Below, piece after piece: positions 1 to 5,234 of a stretch of 5,234 nt of DNA. The notes beneath the pieces were generated by a model that searched no databases, was not told the DNA's origin, and saw nothing but the letters and a program-made list of their open reading frames with translations. Origin of the DNA: Flammeovirgaceae bacterium UBA976 (GTDB taxonomy: Bacteria; Bacteroidota; Bacteroidia; Cytophagales; Cyclobacteriaceae); NCBI GenBank assembly GCA_002292365.1, contig DBBU01000069.1:1-5234 (forward strand). Direction: 5' to 3'. The position numbers were made by a program, and so were the translations under genes. Position 1 is the first letter of the stretch. The number at the start of each line of letters is the position of its first letter.

Positions 1-397
1 ATTTGATCTATTTGAATCAACAGCATTTAACATACAATTATAAGCTAAACTTGACTAACATTGATAGGTTCTTAGAAGAGATCCTTGAAAAGAAAAAGCA
101 CCAAACTAAGAGGCCAACTCCAATCCTTACTTATAGCTATAGAATTTCTCGCCTCCTTAAGTTTTCTCTGATTCAGGAAACTTCGTATAGGAATTAAGAA
201 TTCTCTTCAATCAAATCCAAATTAGGAGCCTTACCTGCAAAAGAATTCTTTTCTATCCATCTTTTACTACTCACATTCTGATGTCTTTGAGTGAGCACAT
301 TGTTAATCATAATCCTAATCATCCTCGAACAAATGTCTATCATTCATTGAAAATTTCAGATCAAAAATAAAATCCTATCAATAGCTGAAAATCATTT

Positions 398-410
398 TGG
401 GCCAGGCCCA
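398..410. repeat. GC-rich 13-base perfect dyad (hairpin or operator)
   Basis: The sequence TGGGCCAGGCCCA is a perfect inverted repeat around a central A. It is 10/13 G+C within strongly AT-rich surroundings. As RNA it could form a 5-bp stem with a 3-base loop. On the plus strand it is followed after one base by TTTT, so it resembles a very short intrinsic terminator, but the stem is short and the T run is broken by A. It could equally be a protein-binding dyad about 100 bases upstream of the phosphoesterase start. The symmetry is seen directly; the function is unknown. Confidence 0.4.
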
Positions 411-455
411 CTTTTAAAAAATAAATATACATCTAATAAGCTATTTTACTCCCTT

Positions 456-494
456 TTTATCATTAACTTTCTAATGATAAATTAAGATTAATTT
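456..494. promoter_or_regulatory. two overlapping AT-rich dyads upstream of the phosphoesterase gene
   Basis: The arms TTTATCATTA (456-465) and TAATGATAAA (472-481) are perfect 10-bp complements around a 6-base spacer. A second dyad overlaps its right edge: AAATTAA (479-485) and TTAATTT (488-494) around GA. Together they end 18 bases before the ATG at 513. The first could be an mRNA leader hairpin or a dimeric regulator site; the second has too small a loop for a good hairpin and would fit a DNA site better. The spacer of the first dyad carries TAACTTTC (464-471), one base from the Bacteroidota -7 consensus TAnnTTTG, but I see no matching upstream TTG, so no promoter is claimed. AT-richness raises the chance of accidental symmetry. 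Confidence 0.4.
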
Positions 495-512
495 CTTTGA
501 AGTCAAAAAATC

Positions 513-1649
513 ATGAACCTTATCACCGGCTCCTCTTTAATCTTCTTCTGCTTCTCTTTTATAGTTCCACAAGTAAAACTATCTGCACAGACTCAACGGA
601 AAATAGAATTTCCTGATCTACCTGATTATCAAACCCTTATTTCAGATTTACATCAGCATACCGTATTTTCTGATGGCAGTGTATGGCCAGATATTAGGGT
701 AAAAGAAGCCCTCTTTGATGGTGTCGATGTTATCGCTCTTACCGAACATCTCGAATACCAACCCCACAAGGAGGATTTACCCCACAAGGATCGAAATCGT
801 TCTTACGAATTAGCAAAGGAATATGCCAAGAACTATGACCTCATTGTCATTCATGGGGCAGAAATAACTCGTGATCTACCCCCTGGGCACAGTAATGCCT
901 TATTTATCAAAGATGCCAATCGGCTGATTCATGATGATTATATAGACGCCTTTCGAGAGGCCAAAAAACAAGGTGCTTTCATCTTTTGGAACCATCCTAA
1001 TTGGATAGGTCAGAGTACACAGGGCATTACCGAGTTATCATCCATTCATGAAGCATTAATGAAAGAAGGTTTACTTCATGGGGTTGAGGTAACTAACGAA
1101 AATACCTTCGCTGATCAAGCACTAACCATAGCCAATGAACATGAGTTAACCATTTTAGGGACCTCAGATATTCATGAATTGATTGATTGGCTATTTGATA
1201 TTCCAGGAGGAGGCCATAGATCTGTAACCTTAGTTTTCGCAAAAGAACGTTCAGAGTTGGGTGTCAAAGAAGCCTTGTTTGAGGGCAGGACGGTCGCCTG
1301 GTATCAGAATAGTCTCATTGGTCAAGAAAAATACCTCATTCCTTTAATTGAGTCCTCTTTAGTTGTCGATACCGCTTATTATCAAATGTATGGAAATAAG
1401 GAAACTCAAATTGCTAATGTCGTCATTTTCAATCATTCGGACGCAACCTATTTACTCAATAATGAATCTGATTTTTCTTTTTATCACGCAACGGATATAA
1501 TCCAATTAAATCCCCAAACCAGCACCACCTTGTCGGTCAAAACAATTGAATCATTAAGCTCATTTGAGTTAAATTTTGAAGTTTTAAATGCTATTTATGC
1601 CAAAAAAATGCATCCTAAAATCAGGCTTGACATTAATATTAAACCTTAA
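513..1649 (+). CDS. exported PHP-domain phosphodiesterase, Sb-PDE type
   Basis: A 378-residue PHP-fold metal-dependent phosphoesterase, expected to hydrolyse phosphodiester or phosphomonoester bonds with a multinuclear metal centre. A full set of nine candidate metal ligands is visible in PHP order: H47 and H49 (DLHQHT), D54, H79 (TEH), E117 (HGAE), H126 (GHSN), H161 (NHPNW), D219 and H221 (SDIH). Residues 1-25 form a hydrophobic signal peptide ending LSA|Q, so the enzyme should act in the periplasm or outside the cell; no lipobox is seen. The PHP domain covers about residues 40-265. The C-terminal 110 residues have alternating beta-like character and may form a small accessory domain. The start is fixed by an in-frame TGA at 498-500 with no other start codon between. 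There is no Shine-Dalgarno motif, only an A-rich leader. The layout matches the Bacteroidota proteins named after the Sphingobium haloalkyl-phosphate phosphodiesterase, but the true substrate here is unknown. The fold is secure; the substrate class is inferred. Confidence 0.88.
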   Translation: MNLITGSSLIFFCFSFIVPQVKLSAQTQRKIEFPDLPDYQTLISDLHQHTVFSDGSVWPDIRVKEALFDGVDVIALTEHLEYQPHKEDLPHKDRNRSYELAKEYAKNYDLIVIHGAEITRDLPPGHSNALFIKDANRLIHDDYIDAFREAKKQGAFIFWNHPNWIGQSTQGITELSSIHEALMKEGLLHGVEVTNENTFADQALTIANEHELTILGTSDIHELIDWLFDIPGGGHRSVTLVFAKERSELGVKEALFEGRTVAWYQNSLIGQEKYLIPLIESSLVVDTAYYQMYGNKETQIANVVIFNHSDATYLLNNESDFSFYHATDIIQLNPQTSTTLSVKTIESLSSFELNFEVLNAIYAKKMHPKIRLDINIKP

Positions 1650-1694
1650 TCTGAACCAATTTTAAAAACCCATCGCCGTTAATGTAAAAGAACA

Positions 1695-1723
1695 TTGTTT
1701 TTGTGCAATCCATAATAGTTTTG
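1695..1723 (+). promoter_or_regulatory. candidate Bacteroidota promoter of the DUF5916 gene
   Basis: TAGTTTTG at 1716-1723 is an exact match to the phylum's -7 consensus TAnnTTTG. A TTG at 1695-1697 lies 18 bases upstream, within the usual spacing for the -33 element. The box ends only 6 bases before the ATG at 1730, so transcription would start at or within a few bases of the start codon. A short dyad, AATGT (1681-1685) with ACATT (1692-1696), overlaps the -33 element. If real, this gives the gene its own promoter, independent of the phosphoesterase gene 80 bases upstream. This is a consensus match only; no experimental support is visible. Confidence 0.5.
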
Positions 1724-1729
1724 CGCTGA

Positions 1730-3967
1730 ATGAAAAAAATCACGCTTCAGTTCTTTCTCAGCTTATTTCTAGTCCAACCGATTAGTTCCCAAAATTTCGC
1801 TTCCCAAACAAATACCCTTAACATTAAAAAAACCTCAGAAAAAATAATTTTGGATGGAATACTCGATGAAATGGCATGGAAGCAAAGTGATTCTGCCTAT
1901 AATTTTAAGCAAAATTTTCCTTCAGATACCTCTTTGGCCCTTGCTCAAACGGTAGTGTATATCCGCTATGATGACCAGAACATCTATATAGGGGCCAAAT
2001 TGTACAATGCATCGGGGCCCAGGAAATATGTGACTACTTCCTTAAGAAGGGATTTTCGCGGTGAAGGAAATGATAGCTTTTCTGTAATATTTGATCCTTT
2101 TCAAGACAAAACCAATGGCACCATATTTGGAATGAATCCTTTTGGGGTCAGAAGGGAAGGTTTCATCTCAAATGGAGGCTCTGGTAGAGATGCTTATAGT
2201 TTTGATTGGGATAATAAGTGGGATGGCGCTTCAAAAGTTTATGATGGTTACTGGACGGTCGAAATGGCTATTCCTTTCAGTACGTTGCGTTACAATGAAA
2301 ATCAAAAGGAATGGAATATCAATTTTTATAGGATAGATAGCAAAACTACTGAGAAGTCCTCATGGTCATATATACCGAGAAATTTATCCATTGGAAATAT
2401 GGCAAGTAATCAAAAACTTATTTGGGATGTTCCCACCAAGAAAACAGGAGCCAACATATCTGTAATTCCATTTATCACCTCAGGGGTTAGTAAAGATTTT
2501 TTTAATAATAAAAAAGTTGACTATCCAAGAAACATTGGATTTGATATGAAATATGGTATCAGCTCTGGCCTGAATCTAGATCTCACTGTAAATCCAGATT
2601 TTTCTCAAGTTGAAGTCGATGACCAGGTGACCAACCTTGATCGATTCGAAATTTTTTTTCCAGAAAAAAGACAATTTTTTCTGGAAAATGCTGACCTTTT
2701 CGCCAATAATGGTAACCGAAATACCCGACCTTTCTTTTCAAGAAGAATTGGCATTGCCACTGATACCGCTACCGGCCTAACCCTACAAAATCCCATCCCT
2801 TATGGACTCAGGTTGAGTGGGAAGGTTTCCCAAAACACCCGTGTCGGTTTATTGAATATGCAGGGGGCAAGTGATGCCTCTATTCAGCAGCCGGGCATCA
2901 ATTATACTGTAGCCACCGTACAACAAAAAGTACTCACGAGATCTAACCTAGACTTTATTTTTGTCAATAAGCAACCAGTCAAACTTAACCTTGGTGATAG
3001 CAGTTATAAAGTAGCTTCCAATCAAACCGCAGGACTTGACTTTAATTTACTTTCCTCAGACAATAAATGGAGCGGTAATCTTTTTTTCCATCACTCCTTT
3101 GATCAAGTTCAAGTTGATAAAGCCCATGCCATGGGGACTTACTTATCCTATAATACAATCAACTGGACATGGTATGTTTTCTCTCAGCAAATAGGTGCAG
3201 GCTATAATCCAGAAGTAGGCTATGTCAAAAGAACAGATATACGACAGTTATCCAGTACGATCCGATATAGTTATTTCCCAAAATCAAGCAAAGTTCAAAG
3301 TCATGGTCCAGGTCTTGATTTTGATATTTTAGGAAGACAATCGGTAGGTTTATTAGATTGGGATATGAATCTCCTCTATCGCATCAAATTTAATAATACC
3401 TCGTCATTGGACTTTAGATTACGAAAACAATTTACCCGACTCACCTCTGATTTTGATCCTAGCGGTAGTGAGGGACAAGAACTCCTAGAAAATGACTCCT
3501 ATTATTACAACTTCATCATAGCGTCCTGGACTTCCAATGAAAGAAGAAAGCTTAATATTAGATTAAAAACCAATTCCGGTCAATATTTCAATGGACATAG
3601 ACTCAACTTCAGTGGTACCCTGGGATATAGGTATCAGCCTTTTGGAACAACCTCCATAGACATTACATATAATCGCATTAAGCTACCTAGTCCATACAAC
3701 TCTAGTCAGCTCTATCTTATCGGTCCTAAATTTGATTTCACATTCACTAAAAAATTATTTTGGACTACCTATGTGCAATACAACAGCCAGATTGAAAACC
3801 TAAACATCAATTCGAGACTTCAATGGAGGTTCAAACCTGTATCAGATCTCTACTTGGTTTATACCGATAATTATTTTGCGTACAACCAAATCGACGGCTT
3901 TTTTCAAATTGGGGCTGTGAAATATCGAGCCATTTCTTTTAAAATAACTTATTGGTTAAATCTATAA
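1730..3967 (+). CDS. exported CBM9-like / DUF5916 domain protein
   Basis: A 745-residue protein of the DUF5916 family, which is frequent in Bacteroidota and has no established biochemical role. Residues 1-20 are a typical signal peptide (MKK, hydrophobic core, then ISSQ). About residues 38-235 resemble a carbohydrate-binding module 9-like domain (LDGILDEMAW near the start, then DDQNIYIG and NDSFSVIFDPF), a fold that in other proteins binds sugars. The family signature follows at about 286-324: VNPDFSQVEVDD, then FFPEKRQFFLEN. The remainder, about 330-745, is rich in alternating aromatic and polar residues (for example LDFRLRKQF, LNFSGTLGYRY), consistent with an outer-membrane beta-barrel and with the family's usual length of roughly 700-850 residues. 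M1 is required because the next Met lies beyond the signal peptide. A role in binding or moving a glycan or other ligand at the outer membrane is an inference. It probably has its own promoter and ends 33 bases from a convergent gene. Confidence 0.88.
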   Translation: MKKITLQFFLSLFLVQPISSQNFASQTNTLNIKKTSEKIILDGILDEMAWKQSDSAYNFKQNFPSDTSLALAQTVVYIRYDDQNIYIGAKLYNASGPRKYVTTSLRRDFRGEGNDSFSVIFDPFQDKTNGTIFGMNPFGVRREGFISNGGSGRDAYSFDWDNKWDGASKVYDGYWTVEMAIPFSTLRYNENQKEWNINFYRIDSKTTEKSSWSYIPRNLSIGNMASNQKLIWDVPTKKTGANISVIPFITSGVSKDFFNNKKVDYPRNIGFDMKYGISSGLNLDLTVNPDFSQVEVDDQVTNLDRFEIFFPEKRQFFLENADLFANNGNRNTRPFFSRRIGIATDTATGLTLQNPIPYGLRLSGKVSQNTRVGLLNMQGASDASIQQPGINYTVATVQQKVLTRSNLDFIFVNKQPVKLNLGDSSYKVASNQTAGLDFNLLSSDNKWSGNLFFHHSFDQVQVDKAHAMGTYLSYNTINWTWYVFSQQIGAGYNPEVGYVKRTDIRQLSSTIRYSYFPKSSKVQSHGPGLDFDILGRQSVGLLDWDMNLLYRIKFNNTSSLDFRLRKQFTRLTSDFDPSGSEGQELLENDSYYYNFIIASWTSNERRKLNIRLKTNSGQYFNGHRLNFSGTLGYRYQPFGTTSIDITYNRIKLPSPYNSSQLYLIGPKFDFTFTKKLFWTTYVQYNSQIENLNINSRLQWRFKPVSDLYLVYTDNYFAYNQIDGFFQIGAVKYRAISFKITYWLNL
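2656..2688. repeat. 14-bp perfect inverted repeat inside the DUF5916 gene
   Basis: The arms TTTTCCAGAAAAAA (2656-2669) and TTTTTTCTGGAAAA (2675-2688) are exact reverse complements separated by GACAA. This is the longest perfect stem I found in the window. It falls on the codons for the family signature FFPEKRQFFLEN, so the symmetry may simply reflect Phe, Lys and Glu codons in a conserved motif. As mRNA it would form a long, A/U-rich hairpin inside the reading frame. No function is claimed. Confidence 0.6.
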
Positions 3968-4000
3968 GAAGGTAATTCCATCATCCTCAATTGACCTGAG

Positions 4001-4693
4001 TCATAAGACTTTAAATAAGGAGGCCGCTAAAAAAGCGCCTATAAAGGGTCCCAAAAGGGGAATCCAAGCATATTTCCAATCACTGTTCTTATCTATCATC
4101 AGTGCATGAAAAATCCGAGGTCCCAAATCTCGAGCAGGGTTGATGGCATAACTCGTAGAACCTCCCAAAGACAATCCTATAACAGTCACCAGCAATCCAA
4201 CGGGCAAGGCATTTAGAGAACCTATACCCTCTCCATCGATGAGATAAAAAACTCCAAAAACCAGCATACCTGTACCTAAGATCTCAGATAATAAATTATT
4301 GAAATTATTTTTAATAGCCGGTGCGGTAGCAAATACACCTAGTTTGGTACTAGAGTCAATGGTCGCTTTAAAATGATCTTTGTATTGAATAAAAACCAAA
4401 AAGGCACCCATTATAGCCCCTAACGTTTGTGCTAAAATATATCCTGGGACCGAGCTCCAGCTGAATTTCCCTGCGACGGCTAAACCCACAGATACTGCTG
4501 GATTTAAATGACCCCCACTAAATGGCCCAGCAATGACAACACCTATAAACACAGCCAATCCCCATGCCAAGGAGATCACAAGCCATCCACTTTCATTACC
4601 ATAGGTCTTTTTAAGGGATACATTGGCATTGACACCATTTCCCAAATAGATTAAAACGGTAGTTCCTATAAATTCTGCTAAATAAGGACTCAT
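4001..4693 (-). CDS. glpF: aquaglyceroporin / glycerol uptake facilitator (MIP family)
   Basis: A 230-residue inner-membrane channel of the MIP (aquaporin) family, likely passing glycerol and other small neutral solutes. Both half-pore motifs are intact: GGHLNPAVS with N64-P65-A66, and [10 protein letters not shown] with N185-P186-A187. Asp189 directly after NPAR marks the glycerol-conducting branch rather than strict water channels. By alignment with E. coli GlpF from memory, the selectivity filter would be W44, G173, Y182 and R188, a glycerol-type set with Tyr in place of the E. coli Phe. Six hydrophobic segments are evident, and the AEFIGT motif opens the protein as in other family members. 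It is near the short end of the family because it lacks the C-terminal extension seen in E. coli. The start is fixed by a TAA immediately upstream in frame. It faces away from the glycerol kinase gene across an 89-base spacer, which strongly supports glycerol as substrate. A broader role for urea or water is possible. Confidence 0.92.
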   Translation of the reverse strand: MSPYLAEFIGTTVLIYLGNGVNANVSLKKTYGNESGWLVISLAWGLAVFIGVVIAGPFSGGHLNPAVSVGLAVAGKFSWSSVPGYILAQTLGAIMGAFLVFIQYKDHFKATIDSSTKLGVFATAPAIKNNFNNLLSEILGTGMLVFGVFYLIDGEGIGSLNALPVGLLVTVIGLSLGGSTSYAINPARDLGPRIFHALMIDKNSDWKYAWIPLLGPFIGAFLAASLFKVL

Positions 4694-4782
4694 TTAGTAT
4701 TCATTTAACTCTAAAAATGATTAAAAATTTCTTAATTTCAAGTTTAAACTTTTTTTTGAACTTTTCCCTAACAAAAGCATAT
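4694..4782. promoter_or_regulatory. divergent control region between glpF and glpK
   Basis: This 89-base, very AT-rich spacer must hold the start signals for at least the two flanking divergent genes. Neither start codon has a Shine-Dalgarno motif; the glpK ATG is preceded by ACAAAAGCATAT, and the A-rich leader fits Bacteroidota. I found no exact TAnnTTTG box on either strand, so promoter positions are not assigned. The centre contains a palindrome and an 8-base T run, listed separately. Shared control of channel and kinase by glycerol or glycerol phosphate is plausible from the gene order but is not shown by the sequence. Confidence 0.6.
4737..4760. promoter_or_regulatory. interrupted palindrome, candidate operator for glpF/glpK
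   Basis: AAGTTTAAACTT (4740-4751) is a perfect 12-bp palindrome. If the six Ts at 4752-4757 are ignored, the flanks extend it to TTCAAGTTT joined to AAACTTGAA, an 18-bp perfect palindrome. It lies near the middle of the spacer between the two divergent glycerol genes, about where a shared regulator would bind. The symmetry is seen directly. The operator role is inferred, and AT-rich spacers produce such symmetry by chance fairly often. Confidence 0.35.
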
Positions 4783-5234
4783 ATGTCCAAATATATTTTA
4801 ACTATTGACGCAGGTACTACCAGTGAAAGAGCTATTATTTTTGATAAATCTGGACAAATAGTGGGTGTCAGTCAAAAAGAATTTCAGCAATTTTTTCCAA
4901 AGCCAGGATGGGTGGAGCATGATGCTGAAGAAATTTGGACTACCCAAAAAAATACCATAATTAATGTATTAAAAAAGAATGAAATTAAGGCCTCAGATAT
5001 CGAAGCCATAGGGATCACCAACCAAAGGGAAACGACTATTGTTTGGAATAAAAAAACTGGAAAACCTATTCACAAAGCCCTCGTTTGGCAAGACCGAAGA
5101 ACTGCAGATTACTGCGAAACATTAAAATTAAAAGGCCTAGAATCCTTAATTCAACAAAAAACAGGTTTACTTATCGATGCTTATTTTTCAGCTTCCAAAA
5201 TAAAATGGCTTTTGGATCACGTAGAGGGGGCTCG
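4783..5234 (+). CDS. glpK: glycerol kinase, N-terminal part (cut by window end)
   Basis: The first 150 codons of a FGGY-family glycerol kinase, about 30% of the usual ~500 residues; the gene runs off the window without a stop. The product phosphorylates cytoplasmic glycerol to glycerol 3-phosphate with ATP, trapping glycerol that enters through the channel encoded next door. The N-terminal phosphate-binding loop reads DAGTTSER at residues 9-16, with Ala where E. coli has Gln. GITNQRETT at 77-85 includes the glycerol contacts R82 and E83. W102 (VWQDRR) and Y134 (DAYFS) correspond to the other early glycerol contacts. The strings PKPGWVEHD and LDHVEG closely match E. coli GlpK, so assignment over other FGGY kinases is firm. 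The ATG at 4783 aligns with the family's N-terminus a few residues before the first beta strand. It is transcribed away from the aquaglyceroporin gene. Whether the ATPase half is intact cannot be judged here. Confidence 0.95.
   Translation, partial: MSKYILTIDAGTTSERAIIFDKSGQIVGVSQKEFQQFFPKPGWVEHDAEEIWTTQKNTIINVLKKNEIKASDIEAIGITNQRETTIVWNKKTGKPIHKALVWQDRRTADYCETLKLKGLESLIQQKTGLLIDAYFSASKIKWLLDHVEGA

Larger units (their letters stand above)
1..512. other. AT-rich region without a convincing gene
   Basis: I see no gene here that I can defend. A plus-strand frame is open from the window edge to a TAA at 195-197. Its translation has no Gly, Ala or Val and very few codons beginning with G, which argues against real coding sequence, although the 3' tail of a gene starting outside the window cannot be fully excluded. 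A 49-codon minus-strand frame (194-343) has a more protein-like C-terminal half but matches no family I recognise. The rest is rich in stops on both strands. The stretch contains a GC-rich dyad (398-410) and two AT-rich dyads (456-494), listed separately, so its last 115 bases probably form the control region and leader of the gene starting at 513. Confidence 0.6.

Noticed and set aside
3..197. Plus-strand frame open from the window edge, 64 codons
   Set aside because: It contains no Gly, Ala or Val and few G-starting codons, matches no family I know, and its first codon is TTG at the window edge. It is most likely chance in AT-rich DNA, though a gene tail cannot be fully excluded.
196..253. 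Near-identical 13-base direct repeats AAGAATTCTCTTC and AAGAATTCTTTTC, 45 bases apart
   Set aside because: Low-complexity A/T-rich words with one mismatch, no associated mobile-element gene and no array pattern.
2142..2336. Plus-strand frame inside the DUF5916 gene
   Set aside because: It is an out-of-frame shadow of a well-supported gene.
2605..2796. Minus-strand frame inside the DUF5916 gene
   Set aside because: It lies opposite the most conserved region of the real gene and resembles no known protein.
3986..4000. Possible bidirectional terminator between the convergent genes
   Set aside because: Only a 4-bp stem (CTCA/TGAG) with a 7-base loop and no T run on either side; too weak to call.
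4021..4040. Hairpin AGGC(C)GCT / AGCGCCT near the 3' end of the channel gene
   Set aside because: It has a bulge, lies inside the coding sequence and is not followed by a T run in either direction.
4772..4779. Minus-strand TGCTTTTG as a -7 box for glpF
   Set aside because: One mismatch to TAnnTTTG, and the nearest upstream TTG on that strand (complement of 4788-4790) is only 8 bases away, so the spacing is wrong.

Overview
The window looks like an AT-rich chromosomal segment from a member of the Bacteroidota (Cytophagia/Flavobacteriia type). Three things support this: a DUF5916 outer-membrane-type protein, which is a hallmark of that phylum; a sequence matching the phylum's TTG / TAnnTTTG promoter architecture; and gene starts without Shine-Dalgarno motifs, preceded instead by A-rich leaders. 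The exact genus cannot be read from the sequence.

Layout. Positions 1-512 hold no convincing gene, but contain three inverted repeats, two of them just upstream of the first gene. Positions 513-1649 (+) encode an exported PHP-fold metal-dependent phosphoesterase of the Sb-PDE type. Positions 1730-3967 (+) encode a 745-residue exported protein with an N-terminal CBM9-like domain and a C-terminal DUF5916 beta-barrel-like region. It has a candidate promoter so close to its ATG that its transcript may be leaderless. A 33-base convergent gap separates it from an aquaglyceroporin gene (4001-4693, -). An 89-base divergent spacer with a palindrome then leads to the 5' part of a glycerol kinase gene (4783 to the window end, +).

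How the genes relate. The aquaglyceroporin and glycerol kinase form a clear glycerol uptake and trapping pair: facilitated entry through the inner membrane, then phosphorylation to glycerol 3-phosphate. They are divergently arranged around a shared spacer. The PHP phosphoesterase and the DUF5916 protein both carry signal peptides and should act outside the cytoplasm. They are co-directional, but the second appears to have its own promoter. A link in which the exported phosphoesterase supplies glycerol from phosphodiesters is only a hypothesis.

I found no mobile element, CRISPR array, RNA gene or clearly new multi-gene system. The most notable points are non-coding: the near-leaderless promoter, the stacked dyads before the phosphoesterase gene, the interrupted palindrome between the glycerol genes, and a 14-bp perfect stem inside the DUF5916 signature motif.
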